DNA from: a virus
DNA: 64,000 nt
Virus record (IMG/VR): IMGVR_UViG_3300037147_000124
Location: 1 to 64,000 of that record
Strand: one strand, 5' to 3'
Shown here: in pieces, positions 39,501 to 45,818 of the stretch
Position numbering within the stretch: position 1 is the stretch's first letter
Layout of the letters: each line of letters opens with the position of its first letter
The notes under the pieces: generated by a model
Databases searched by the model: none
The model's input: the letters and a program-made list of their open reading frames with translations, nothing else
Told to the model about the DNA's origin: nothing
Translations under genes and position numbers: made by a program

Positions 39501-39643
39501 GTAACGGCTTCTGCGACTGCGACTGCGGCCGCTCCAAAGCTCTCTGAAGTGATCGGTGACGCTGCAACCACTTCGTTGACAACGATACGGGCGATGAAGC
39601 GACCAGTCTTGGGGTCACGAGCTGCTACGGTTCTCTGAGACAT
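36545..39643 (-). CDS. candidate double-psi-beta-barrel RNA polymerase-like protein, 1032 aa
   Basis: This is the largest gene in the window. Residues 478-488 read GVLVTAGRNPN and 529-535 read GGDMDDS followed by IWVFW. Eukaryotic RdRP/QDE-1-type and phage YonO-type polymerases have G-x-x-x-V-T-R-N-P, then SGGDLDGD-x-x-x-V-x-W, where the three Asp bind the catalytic metal. Here the first two Asp are kept (531, 533) and the third position is Ser, so activity is uncertain. The Lys/Gly-rich segment GEFGEGKGIYWKM upstream could belong to the first barrel. AAGGAGAACCAC sets the ATG at 39643. If it is a polymerase it might read the non-host promoters in this window. Alternatively it is an unrelated structural or replication protein. 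Confidence 0.4.
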   Translation of the reverse strand: MSQRTVAARDPKTGRFIARIVVNEVVAASPITSESFGAAAVAVAEAVTPTEPTSKLAFQLVLSAVSHGAEGEVNLKEITRRIRKEGASFDSKTAIDDSETRQALDDLLAEGVTYGFVSFEASGKNATKHMANKAWSLVRSGWTDKQTGIRYVPIYGNVIDEGTALFVSDNCKARSFKDLGIWVSSDAKAAKRLRRFLAPHQSSMRGHIIDRTIVPEGTAYEIELDNGRVIRILDADMTRFNAAETATIDGMGISNIPGYFNKALTLVGEFGEGKGIYWKMPHMRSYDLYLFGSKKEVRFVDDRVFLGALSDAEEHDLTLDNQTMGNMGLGAKGLAATTGIKYMDRAAAILFGSDEGKLLDEISAFVNSCNDESENRWALVRMAEDGIGTKAMPVGFRRVTRHLFDNILDLRRGRVPMPHEWARRVYVAPPPTVFVDDERIVDLTLSKVPDHIMARAQMCSDRLGIPVFVNCMPDAPDGVLVTAGRNPNACSAEALVFLNYIPAELKKYKGQGRCFLLERIAEQLSYLNGGDMDDSIWVFWNSVYVLRVAAKIQEYPKQPKISVEEKKDSHWAARNRLTHEGIGDEWNWNCFRRDLKHFTQYRESLGTFINRLTLDNMLSGDNVVVILDSLINGTYIVPKGFHAMSLEDVKINSPEWFWEFIPVDYKPEVEDFVQLCITFMKVRQPFLCKRAASNSDMVIDYLQQGKGNKKMVTELCQEAKLSEKTLIFPASYVRQGRAPKDRIEAGNYLLVRTEVCAALEELKDHYEGIMEESRQLEHSFKKPLPLQLLMAYPGSDVITDVVKALRVWWRAQFEAAKSLTGELSEDAYDNIANGWDEPIDVKDAEGRIVSSTTLHHLGLRDFYLNQFTSEGEGVKLSISGGAWSPEVRRSIAVEWLNKVYSMESEALVSEDGKTISVGDGVPNWMLNELMDCMEELGLTGQVAFIHLKYKVKEMLKGTSVHRLVRATNGHVHDVDNDSQLSVTAHPTLPDGYYSMSAGGVIVIAEAIPELRSDFKANLAEAVSAGELADVVF

Positions 39644-39741
39644 GTGGTTCTCCTTTGTCCAGATCTCCACGATCTGAACGGCTATGCCAGTCGGGTAACT
39701 GGCGAGTTGTGGTTGTGAGTTGGGGGAGCAGGTCTATGCGC
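39644..39741. other. short spacer upstream of the polymerase-like gene
   Basis: There is no gene. The ribosome site of the 1032-aa gene lies at its left edge. I see no TTTGGTA cassette or sigma70 site within it. Confidence 0.4.
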
Positions 39742-39924
39742 TTACCCCTGCCACGGGAAGTTGACATTGCTTACCCACGCCTCGTGGTCTTCCTTCTGCT
39801 TCTGAAGGCGTGCGGCGTATGCGACGTTCGACTCGACAGGCGTAGCTGGCTTATCGGCTGGGTACACATACAGAAGGAGTGCGCTAACGACGAGGAAACA
39901 AACGATGAAGAATGCGATCAACAT
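39742..39924 (-). CDS. single-pass membrane protein, 60 aa
   Basis: The ATG at 39924 has AAAGGAGAAAGCACC upstream, close to the leader of its two neighbours. The N-terminus MLIAFFIVCFLVVSALLLYV is a membrane helix. The rest is soluble and charged. The function is unknown. Confidence 0.65.
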   Translation of the reverse strand: MLIAFFIVCFLVVSALLLYVYPADKPATPVESNVAYAARLQKQKEDHEAWVSNVNFPWQG

Positions 39925-40011
39925 GGTGCTTTCTCCTTTCAAGAGAAAGCCCACAGTCATGAAGACCTGTGGGCAGTTAGAGTGAGGTTGACGAACAGAC
40001 TGTTGGTCAGA

Positions 40012-40539
40012 CTACTTGGCGGACTGAGCGATCAATGCGATCAGGTCAGCCTTGGACATGTCGTTGAGCTGCGCTTCGAGGTTGGTCATCTCCACACCCG
40101 GGGTGCGGGCGATGGATGCTGCGGACGTGGCCTTGCCCCACTTGCTGAGCTTGCCGCTGATGCTCTCGCCGATGGATGCGGACTTCGACAGCATGTAGCC
40201 GGTGGCGTGGAGGGTGACTGGCACAGCCAGCACTTCCACTTTGCCGACGACCGGAGCGGTCTTCTCTGCAGCGGTCTTGATGATGCTGCCTGTCCAGTTG
40301 ATGAAGCGGTTGCTGACGCTGCCGCTGATGGCCTGGTCCAGGGTCTGCTTGGTGGCGATGGGTGCCACGACTGCTACTGTGGTTGCGGCAACCTGGGTGG
40401 TTGCCTGGGCGATTGCTGCTGCGATGATGGTCTGGAGCTGCTCTGCTGTCATGGTCACGGTGTTCTCTTTGGTTGCCTTGGTGGACTTCTTGGAAGTTGA
40501 GTTGACGGTCGCGGTTGCTGCCTTGATGGAAACTGCCAT
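40012..40539 (-). CDS. Ala/Thr-rich protein, first leftward gene, 175 aa
   Basis: A Thr/Lys-rich N-terminus (TSKKSTKATKENT) is followed by an Ala/Thr/Val-rich hydrophobic helix and then a more regular domain. AAAGGAGAACCACC precedes the ATG. It is the first gene left of the divergent control region. It might be an early protein by position; the role is unknown. Confidence 0.6.
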   Translation of the reverse strand: MAVSIKAATATVNSTSKKSTKATKENTVTMTAEQLQTIIAAAIAQATTQVAATTVAVVAPIATKQTLDQAISGSVSNRFINWTGSIIKTAAEKTAPVVGKVEVLAVPVTLHATGYMLSKSASIGESISGKLSKWGKATSAASIARTPGVEMTNLEAQLNDMSKADLIALIAQSAK

Positions 40540-40818
40540 GGTGGTTCTCCTTTGTACGGGTTGGGGTTATTGATTAGGACCGGGTGGGCTCGAACCTAAG
40601 TCGAGGGTCACTCAGTACCACTGATTACCTGGTGTCTCTATCCCCAAACCTGTCCGCCCCTCGTGATGGCTCAAGGGACCTTTCCCACTCAGCGTGCGGT
40701 GAATACCCCACGTAATCGCCGCATGCCAGCCATCGCTCAAAAGCTGTCCAGGATGCAAACAGAAAAGGCCTCGCGTGTGGGCCTTTGGTAGTCGGGCGCC
40801 CTCCCTGACACTCGAGTT
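40540..40818. promoter_or_regulatory. divergent control region between leftward and rightward genes
   Basis: No gene lies here; leftward genes start at 40539 and rightward ones at 40819. On the plus strand a hairpin AAAGGCC/GGCCTTT (40764-40786) merges into TTGGTA (40785-40790), 16 nt and GACACT (40807-40812), with the ATG at 40819. No equally clear leftward promoter is visible. Transcription direction switches here, so early/late switching may be controlled in this stretch. Confidence 0.55.
40764..40818 (+). promoter_or_regulatory. hairpin + TTTGGTA/GACACT promoter
   Basis: This is a member of the cassette family. TTGGTA at 40785-40790, spacer of 16, GACACT at 40807-40812, then six bases to the ATG at 40819. 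With a start point about 7 nt past the -10, the message would begin at or next to the AUG, so the downstream gene is predicted to be leaderless; no SD sequence is present. Confidence 0.55.
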
Positions 40819-41148
40819 ATGAGCAAGGCAATCAAGCACGATCCCATCAGCACCAGCACGGCGAAGTTCAAACTGCGGGACACCTACGCACCGGGCAAGT
40901 TCGGCGTGTACCACGCCGATGGCGTCATCGTCAGCAGTCCGGTCATGCAGATCGACGGCAAGTACGTGGCGATCTCCGATGAAATCTTCGTTGAAACCCA
41001 TCGTCTGCTCTTCGACATCACCTCCCTGGGTACAGACGGACTGATGATCCAGGTCTACGAGAAGACGATGCCGGCAACCCTGTGGCAGCGCCTTCGGGCA
41101 GGCTGGCTTCGTCTCTTTGAACCGAGTGCTTGCCTGACGGGGTGCTGA
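40819..41148 (+). CDS. first rightward gene, hypothetical, 109 aa
   Basis: The ATG has no ribosome site and sits seven bases after a -10-like hexamer, consistent with a leaderless mRNA. The product is soluble and beta-rich (GVYHADGVIVSSPVMQIDGKYVAIS...). It ends with a basic aromatic tail. The family is unknown. The next gene starts within its stop (TGATG). Confidence 0.65.
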   Translation: MSKAIKHDPISTSTAKFKLRDTYAPGKFGVYHADGVIVSSPVMQIDGKYVAISDEIFVETHRLLFDITSLGTDGLMIQVYEKTMPATLWQRLRAGWLRLFEPSACLTGC

Positions 41149-41306
41149 TGACCTTCTCTGATCTCATCCGCAGTCCGAAGTTCCTGCCCACCGTCATGGT
41201 GGCGCTGTCGGTGGCAGCATCCTGCCGGTACGCCCTCCAGGCGGACTGGCGCCACGCCATCTACTGGATGGCCTCTGCAGTTTTGGTTTCAGCAGTCACG
41301 TACTAG
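41148..41306 (+). CDS. 52-aa membrane protein
   Basis: The frame MTFSDLIRSPKFLPTVMVAL... has two short hydrophobic segments. The ATG overlaps the upstream TGA. The function is unknown. Confidence 0.6.
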   Translation: MTFSDLIRSPKFLPTVMVALSVAASCRYALQADWRHAIYWMASAVLVSAVTY

Positions 41307-41322
41307 AAGGAGTTCCCTAACC

Positions 41323-41688
41323 GTGGACTATTTGAAGATCGCCGAGGATGCCATGCGTGTCTTCGACAACCACTACGATTACGAGATCGATCTGCTCAAT
41401 CGGAACAAGGTCATGCCCGTCCTGATTGCAAAATCGGGGAAAGACAAAAACGCTGCATTCGACGAGGATGACCTGGCTCACATGTTCTTTTACCTGGAGA
41501 CATCCAACTCGATCCCCAAGGATGCTGTTCTGGCCATGCCTCACGGATGCCCCTTTCAGACGGAGCGCGCGAAGTGTGTCTATGACTGGGGCCTCAACAC
41601 CAGCCACCACAGTGGCCACGTCGTTCTCTATGACGCCGCTCAGGTTGATGCGTTCCGCTCGGCCGCGGCATTCAACATCAAGTGGTAA
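41323..41688 (+). CDS. hypothetical protein, 121 aa, GTG start
   Basis: AAGGAG precedes the GTG by 10 nt. The soluble alpha/beta product (MDYLKIAEDAMRVFDNHYDY...) has clustered acidic residues. No family is recognised. Confidence 0.65.
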   Translation: MDYLKIAEDAMRVFDNHYDYEIDLLNRNKVMPVLIAKSGKDKNAAFDEDDLAHMFFYLETSNSIPKDAVLAMPHGCPFQTERAKCVYDWGLNTSHHSGHVVLYDAAQVDAFRSAAAFNIKW

Positions 41689-41751
41689 AACTGCGCCACC
41701 TAACCAGTTTCTGATTTCCAAATCAGAAACATCACAAATACCAGGAGACTT

Positions 41752-42267
41752 ATGACCCTCAATCACTACTTGCTGAACATCACCATCACCGACGGCATGT
41801 TGAACTCCGACAAGTCCGACGCCAACGACATCGAGGTCGCCGCGTTGGCCACCGACCAGGAAGATGCGCAGAAGATCGTGCTCGCGTTCTACACCCAGTC
41901 CGGCCTGTCCTCGAAGGTGATCGACGGCGTGCACACCCTGTATCGCACGGCCGACCTGCAGAAGCCGGGTTCGATCCGCACGGTGCGCGTCAACACCATC
42001 GTCGATCTGCCGATCGCCACAGTGACCGAGGCCAGCTCGGCTCCCGTCGTGAAACCGGCCGTGAAGGCCCCCACTGCCAAGGAGAAGAAGGCAGCTGCTG
42101 CAGCTGAAGCCGCCGCGGGCGCGCAGGAGAAGACAGAAGATCCGATCGAGACCCAGACCAAGGAGACACCAGGCGAAACCGGTGATGCAGGCAAGATCAC
42201 CGAGGGAACTGGCTTCGGCGTAGGCACCCAGACGGACGCGCAGGAAGGCGCTACGGAACAGAAGTAA
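41752..42267 (+). CDS. hypothetical protein with disordered tail, 171 aa
   Basis: The first 100 residues look like a compact domain (MTLNHYLLNITITDGMLNSD...). The remainder is a Lys/Ala then Thr/Glu/Gly-rich disordered tail. It is the last gene before the terminator at 42339-42360. The role is unknown. Confidence 0.6.
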   Translation: MTLNHYLLNITITDGMLNSDKSDANDIEVAALATDQEDAQKIVLAFYTQSGLSSKVIDGVHTLYRTADLQKPGSIRTVRVNTIVDLPIATVTEASSAPVVKPAVKAPTAKEKKAAAAAEAAAGAQEKTEDPIETQTKETPGETGDAGKITEGTGFGVGTQTDAQEGATEQK

Positions 42268-42338
42268 CGACATTGCATCTCGAACGGTTCGCCGCAAAGC
42301 GACTTCGAGGCACAACCACCCGGGTTACCGGGCTCAGG

Positions 42339-42360
42339 AAGCCACCTTCGGGTGGCTTTT
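42339..42360 (+). terminator. Rho-independent terminator
   Basis: AAGCCACC and GGTGGCTT pair around a TTCG tetraloop and are followed by TTCC. A second small stem CCCGG/CCGGG lies just upstream (42319-42332). It ends the 40819-42267 unit and directly precedes a new promoter cassette. Confidence 0.85.
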
Positions 42361-42370
42361 CCTGTTGGGG

Positions 42371-42407
42371 CTTTGGTAGTCCCCTGCCCTCTTCCATACT
42401 CAGCACA
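42371..42407 (+). promoter_or_regulatory. TTTGGTA/CATACT promoter
   Basis: CTTTGGTAG starts at 42371 (TTGGTA 42373-42378); after 16 nt comes CATACT (42395-42400). Transcription should begin near 42407, leaving a 32-nt leader with GAGGAG before the next ATG. This is the best match to the consensus. Confidence 0.6.
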
Positions 42408-42438
42408 TCAGCCCAAACCGGGCGAGGAGATGAGAGCA

Positions 42439-42654
42439 ATGCCAGAGAAAGAAGCCATTCAGTTTGCAGTCACCGAGACCAAGATCCGCGACAAGAAGGT
42501 CGGTCGCGTAGGCACCGTAACCCTCGAGAGCGCCAACAGCAAGGGCTGCAGCCGGATCGTGCTGGTAGGCCAGGAAACGATCATCAACGACTACCGCGTC
42601 GGCGAGTTCTATGAGTTGACACTCAACCAGGTCACGGCGCCGGTCGCAGACTGA
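42439..42654 (+). CDS. hypothetical protein, 71 aa
   Basis: The ATG at 42439 lies 9 nt after GAGGAG; an in-frame ATG at 42430 is too close to it. The product is a small beta-barrel-like protein (FAVTETKIRDKKVGRVGTVTL...). It is coupled to the next gene by TGATG. Confidence 0.6.
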   Translation: MPEKEAIQFAVTETKIRDKKVGRVGTVTLESANSKGCSRIVLVGQETIINDYRVGEFYELTLNQVTAPVAD

Positions 42655-42908
42655 TGCGCACAGCCGGCATCAAGGTCTCCGCCGCCGACATCCGCCGCCT
42701 GATCGACGGCAAGTCGCTCACCATCAACCTGCCGGCAGATGTCACTACCCTCCAGATCACGCTCTACGGCATGGAAGACGCCAAGAAGGATGCAAAGACG
42801 GAGTTTCTGGAAAGTATGCGAGAAGTCGCTGCCGGTCTTCCAGGGCTCAACAAAGAACGCGTCGAAGCGTTCCTACAACGGGTAGCAACGATTGGCAACA
42901 GATTCTGA
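42654..42908 (+). CDS. hypothetical protein, 84 aa
   Basis: This soluble alpha/beta unknown starts MRTAGIKVSAADIRRLIDGK and has a helical C-terminus. It belongs to the co-transcribed 42439-44442 unit. No motif is recognised. Confidence 0.6.
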   Translation: MRTAGIKVSAADIRRLIDGKSLTINLPADVTTLQITLYGMEDAKKDAKTEFLESMREVAAGLPGLNKERVEAFLQRVATIGNRF

Positions 42909-42920
42909 AAGGACAGCACC

Positions 42921-43280
42921 ATGTGGAGTATCGCAATTGAAGCATCCATGAAGGAAGACGACGGCAGCTACGTGAAGGTCAACCTCAGCACCGAGTTCCA
43001 TGGCGGCGAAGGCGCGCTGGACAAGCACCTCGCTGAAGGCGCCGATTCGGTGAACAAGTTCTTCGACCGTCTCGACGAAGAGCCGGAGCCGGAGCTTGAA
43101 GCAGTCCTGGGCGTATCCCACGCAGGGTGCGGTGGCCTCCGCGGAACACCATTCGTCACCACGGGAAACATCACTCCTGCGGCCGGTGTCGACTTCCCCA
43201 ATGGCTTCGCCACACTCGTTCAGTGCGAACCCCTGCTGCCCAACCAGCCCCGCATCATCTTCATCATCTCGGAAGACTAA
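42921..43280 (+). CDS. hypothetical protein, 119 aa
   Basis: GAAAGGA precedes the ATG. The acidic, beta-rich product starts MWSIAIEASMKEDDGSYVKV and ends in a hydrophobic strand (RIIFIISED). The family is unknown. Confidence 0.6.
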   Translation: MWSIAIEASMKEDDGSYVKVNLSTEFHGGEGALDKHLAEGADSVNKFFDRLDEEPEPELEAVLGVSHAGCGGLRGTPFVTTGNITPAAGVDFPNGFATLVQCEPLLPNQPRIIFIISED

Positions 43281-43316
43281 AGCCCTCACCCTCAGATCCA
43301 CCCAGGAGCAGTTCAA

Positions 43317-43643
43317 ATGAAGATTCGCCCTCTCAGTCAGTACACCATCATCAAACTCGATCCCTCGGAGAAGCAGATCGGCTCCATCCTCACGCCGGGT
43401 GGCACGTTCGAGCAGTTCAACGTGCCCAAGCGCACCGGAACCGTCATGGCCGTCGGCCGCGGTCTGGTGACCGCCGGCGGGCAGGTTCTCCCACCCCAGG
43501 TTGTCCCTGGCGATCGCGTCTACGTCCTTGAAGCCAAGGTCAAGATCGAGGTTGAGTACGACGGGGTCATGTGCCTCGCTCTTTCCGACGAGTCTCACAT
43601 CGTCGGCGTCATCGTTGAAGACAACGATGGGAAGGAGGGGTAA
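43317..43643 (+). CDS. GroES-like co-chaperonin
   Basis: The sequence MKIRPLSQYTIIKLDPSEKQIG, then GTVMAVGRGL, VVPGDRVYVLEAKVKIEVEYDG and HIVGVIVEDN follows the order of GroES/Cpn10: Arg-Pro-Leu start, mobile loop, G-x-V-x-A-V-G, GD-x-V. The 108-aa length is right. Phages such as T4 (gp31) encode a co-chaperonin that teams with host GroEL to fold the capsid protein; no GroEL gene is in the window. The mobile loop (TPGGTFEQFNVPKRT) differs from bacterial ones, as expected for a phage variant. Confidence 0.75.
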   Translation: MKIRPLSQYTIIKLDPSEKQIGSILTPGGTFEQFNVPKRTGTVMAVGRGLVTAGGQVLPPQVVPGDRVYVLEAKVKIEVEYDGVMCLALSDESHIVGVIVEDNDGKEG

Positions 43644-43674
43644 TGCCCTCCTTATGACGCACTAAAGGGCTTAG
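43632..43674 (+). other. double hairpin at the end of the GroES-like gene
   Basis: AAGGAGGG (43632-43639) pairs with CCCTCCTT (43646-43653), placing the stop codon of the gene in the loop. CACTAA/TTAGTG (43658-43674) follows. The first stem hides an SD-like sequence. It may be a transcript-end stabiliser or a translational block before the next gene. Confidence 0.45.
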
Positions 43675-43708
43675 TGCCCTGTTTATGAACCAAACTGGAA
43701 GGAAACAC

Positions 43709-43930
43709 ATGGCAATCAATCGCAAGAAGCCTGGCGCCGTCGTCAAGCAGAAGTTCATCGTCTACACCACCGTCAAAGCGGACCTCGGAGTCCACATCGA
43801 GGCGGATTCCTGGGAAGACGCAGTAGCCGTCGCCAAGGGCCTCAAGTTCGAGACCATCGTGAGCACCGAAGGCCTCGAGTACATGGATTCGGATCCCGTG
43901 CAGATCAACTCGATCTCCAGCGACTCCTAA
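43709..43930 (+). CDS. hypothetical protein, 73 aa
   Basis: The ATG at 43709 follows AAGGAA. The product MAINRKKPGAVVKQKFIVYT... is a small alpha/beta protein reminiscent of phage 'DUF'-type single domains. The stop overlaps the next ATG (TAATG). Confidence 0.6.
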   Translation: MAINRKKPGAVVKQKFIVYTTVKADLGVHIEADSWEDAVAVAKGLKFETIVSTEGLEYMDSDPVQINSISSDS

Positions 43931-44442
43931 TGCGCCCGCCTCTCTCCGAGCCACCCAACCGGAACCAGCAGCTGGTCAACACGCTCAGCGCGCTCTGTGA
44001 GCGGCGCGGGTGGACGAGTACGCTTGACCAGGCTCGTTATCTGTTCGGCCCGCACCACTGTGAGATGTTCATGGAGTGTGGCCGGTGGGTAAAGCGCTGC
44101 CAATGCGGCGCGGAGGTCGACCCCAGTCAGGGTGGCCACCTCCTTCACCTGATCCAGATCCTGACTGTGGAGATGACCAATGAAGTTGTATCAGATTCAG
44201 TACACGGTGACCTTCGGCAAGGGCCCGAGCGCCCTCTGCTTCCCGGACACAATGGTAGTTCCAGCGAACACGGAAGCGGAAGCGAAATCATCCTTTATCG
44301 GGACGGTGGAGAGGGTTGGCACGCTGCTGATGAAGTTCAACGACACCCGGCTGATGGCCCCGATCCGCGACCTCGGCGGTTCGCTCGCTATCATCGGATG
44401 CTCGAAGCTCTGAAGCGAACCTTCTCTAAGTGGTTCGCCTGA
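43930..44442 (+). CDS. hypothetical protein, overlapping frames, up to 170 aa
   Basis: The first 80 residues look natural (NTLSALCERRGWTSTLDQARY, then CGRWVKRCQCGAEVD, a possible Cys knuckle). After about 44180 the frame becomes Arg/Pro/Gly/His-rich while another plus-strand frame (44180-44413) looks coding. The real stop may have been lost, or two genes overlap by about 230 nt. The C-terminal half of this call is doubtful. Confidence 0.45.
   Translation: MRPPLSEPPNRNQQLVNTLSALCERRGWTSTLDQARYLFGPHHCEMFMECGRWVKRCQCGAEVDPSQGGHLLHLIQILTVEMTNEVVSDSVHGDLRQGPERPLLPGHNGSSSEHGSGSEIILYRDGGEGWHAADEVQRHPADGPDPRPRRFARYHRMLEALKRTFSKWFA
44180..44413 (+). CDS. hypothetical protein, 77 aa
   Basis: GTGGAG lies 7 nt before the ATG. 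The product MKLYQIQYTVTFGKGPSALC... has natural alternation of strands and helices (NTEAEAKSSFIGTVERVG). It lies wholly inside the upstream frame but in a different phase. The quality of this frame suggests it is the true gene here. Confidence 0.6.
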   Translation: MKLYQIQYTVTFGKGPSALCFPDTMVVPANTEAEAKSSFIGTVERVGTLLMKFNDTRLMAPIRDLGGSLAIIGCSKL

Positions 44443-44500
44443 TCGCGCCAGGGCGGCGCTGATCAGATACTCAATCTAACCAAAGCGGTGAAACGCGATT

Positions 44501-44537
44501 TGGGGTACGGCCCTAAGAAGCCGTGCCCCTCTTTTTG
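44501..44537 (+). terminator. Rho-independent terminator
   Basis: A 10-bp stem GGGGTACGGC/GCCGTGCCCC (44502-44511 with 44520-44529, one G-T pair) with an 8-nt loop is followed by TCTTTTTG. It ends the 42439-44442 transcription unit and is followed at once by the promoter at 44546. Confidence 0.9.
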
Positions 44538-44545
44538 TGCCCAGG

Positions 44546-44581
44546 CTTTGGTAGTCCGGCCGCGGCGCCCATCCTGGGTGC
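44546..44581 (+). promoter_or_regulatory. TTTGGTA/CATCCT promoter
   Basis: TTGGTA at 44548-44553, 16-nt spacer, CATCCT at 44570-44575 and six bases to the ATG at 44582. The geometry is identical to the 40.8-kb and lysozyme cassettes and again predicts a leaderless message. Confidence 0.55.
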
Positions 44582-44788
44582 ATGGACGCCAAGAAAGAAG
44601 TCATGCGTCTCCTCAAGGAATCCGGAGTCGAGGAGCGCCATAACAAACACCAGGCCTACCGGTTGAACGGTCATCTGATCGTGATCACCGGCACCAAGAC
44701 TGACGACCGCGGCTGGATGAACAAGCTGTCGGAGATCCGCCGCGCCATCAAGACGCCGGCTGTAGAAGCTTTTCGGAAGGCCGCATGA
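44582..44788 (+). CDS. HicA-like small protein, 68 aa
   Basis: The sequence VMRLLKESGVEERHNKHQAYRLNGHLIVITG followed by a helical end has the order helix-turn-His-strand of HicA-type mRNA interferases, whose catalytic His lies in such a KGSHH/KHQ position. No HicB partner is seen next to it, so a toxin role is doubtful; phage orphans of this fold exist. There is no ribosome site. Confidence 0.45.
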   Translation: MDAKKEVMRLLKESGVEERHNKHQAYRLNGHLIVITGTKTDDRGWMNKLSEIRRAIKTPAVEAFRKAA

Positions 44789-44901
44789 TGCTCAATCGAA
44801 TTCTCTGCTTCTTCGGACTGCATCGCTGGGTCCCGGCCGGTCCTTACATCGAGACTTGCCGCTGCTGTGGCGCGGTGCAAAACGTCTGGGTCCTCCTGTG
44901 A
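44785..44901 (+). CDS. 38-aa DUF1660-like Cys protein
   Basis: The frame begins MMLNRILCFFGLHRWVPAGP and has CRCCG, the LGxHxW start plus Cys knuckle of DUF1660-like peptides (compare 1493-1711). The ATG overlaps the upstream TGA. The function is unknown. Confidence 0.55.
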   Translation: MMLNRILCFFGLHRWVPAGPYIETCRCCGAVQNVWVLL

Positions 44902-45791
44902 AGGAATGGACCCACGCCGATCTGGTAGCCCGGGCCGCCCGCTGGCTGTGGGGTACCTACGGCTGCAAGGCCGTGCTCACGGAGATGACCACTCACTCTG
45001 GCGAGATCCCTGACGTCATCGGCTGGAAGTTCAATGGACGCTCCGTCCTGGTCGAGTGCAAGACCAGCCGCGCCGACTTCAAAGCCGACGCCGACAAGCC
45101 CTTCCGCCAGAACCTGAACATCGCACTCGGCGCCGAACGCTACTACTTCGTGCCGGCGGGGCTGATCAAGCCGGAGGAGCTGCCGGCGGACTGGGGCCTG
45201 GCGGAACTGAAGGGCAACGGGGTCCACATCACCGTCCACGCCCGGCCGCGCAAGGACCTTCGTTCTGATGTAGCCCGCAACTACGAGATGCGCATGCTGG
45301 TCGCTGCCCTGGGCCGCACTGCCGCGCGTCTCCAGCCCATCCAGCTCAACGACTGGCTGCGCTGGGAGAACCGGGAGCAGTCGCTCAACCAGATGCACGG
45401 CTGGGTCACCAAGGAAGATCACGAGGCCCACCTCTCCGCCCTGGCTGGCTGGGAGCAGGTTACCGATCCCAAGGATCTCCCGATCGACGACGTCACAGGT
45501 GAGGCCTGGTGTCCCAAGCATGAGCAGGCCTTCGCCGACTGTTGCTGCATCGGCCCAGGCGAGCAGCATGTCCAGTACGAGGTGAAGAACGGCGTGCTGA
45601 TGGCTTTTCCCATGGCGATGCACTGCTGCAAGTTCGAGCCCATCGAGTTGCGGGTAGCCCCGAGTCTCCGCATCGATGCCTGCGTTCTCCCGACGGACCA
45701 GGAGCGCTGGAGAGGCCGCAAGGACACGGAGTCCTTCATTCCAGGTCCCTCTTTGGTAGGCCTGTCCCTACAGGGGATTATTGCGGAGTGA
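44898..45791 (+). CDS. MmcB-like PD-(D/E)xK nuclease, 297 aa
   Basis: The sequence GEIPDVIGW, then VLVECKTSRADF and ERYYFVPAGLI...LPADWGL are features of MmcB-like DNA-repair nucleases: an acidic residue, then D, then E-x-K at about residues 35, 39 and 53-55. The first 130 residues form that domain; the remainder is an extra C-terminal region with Cys/His (CPKHEQAFADCCC). The GTG at 44898 overlaps the upstream TGA. It might act on DNA ends; the substrate is not known. Confidence 0.65.
   Translation: MKEWTHADLVARAARWLWGTYGCKAVLTEMTTHSGEIPDVIGWKFNGRSVLVECKTSRADFKADADKPFRQNLNIALGAERYYFVPAGLIKPEELPADWGLAELKGNGVHITVHARPRKDLRSDVARNYEMRMLVAALGRTAARLQPIQLNDWLRWENREQSLNQMHGWVTKEDHEAHLSALAGWEQVTDPKDLPIDDVTGEAWCPKHEQAFADCCCIGPGEQHVQYEVKNGVLMAFPMAMHCCKFEPIELRVAPSLRIDACVLPTDQERWRGRKDTESFIPGPSLVGLSLQGIIAE
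45751..45780 (+). promoter_or_regulatory. weak TTTGGTA motif
   Basis: CTTTGGTAG lies inside the end of the MmcB-like gene. Sixteen bases after TTGGTA comes GGATTA (45775-45780), a poor -10. It precedes the gene at 45819 with a strong SD. It fits the family by position only. Confidence 0.35.
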
Positions 45792-45818
45792 ATCGTAACT
45801 TTTCCGTTGGAGGGACCC

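Noticed and set aside
40570-40660. A GGTTCGAGCCC string suggesting a second tRNA
   Set aside because: The flanking bases do not form a T-stem or a matching acceptor stem.
41317-42315. A 332-codon minus-strand frame at the start of the rightward genes
   Set aside because: It covers two plus-strand genes with good starts and has Gly/Leu/Arg-biased shadow composition.
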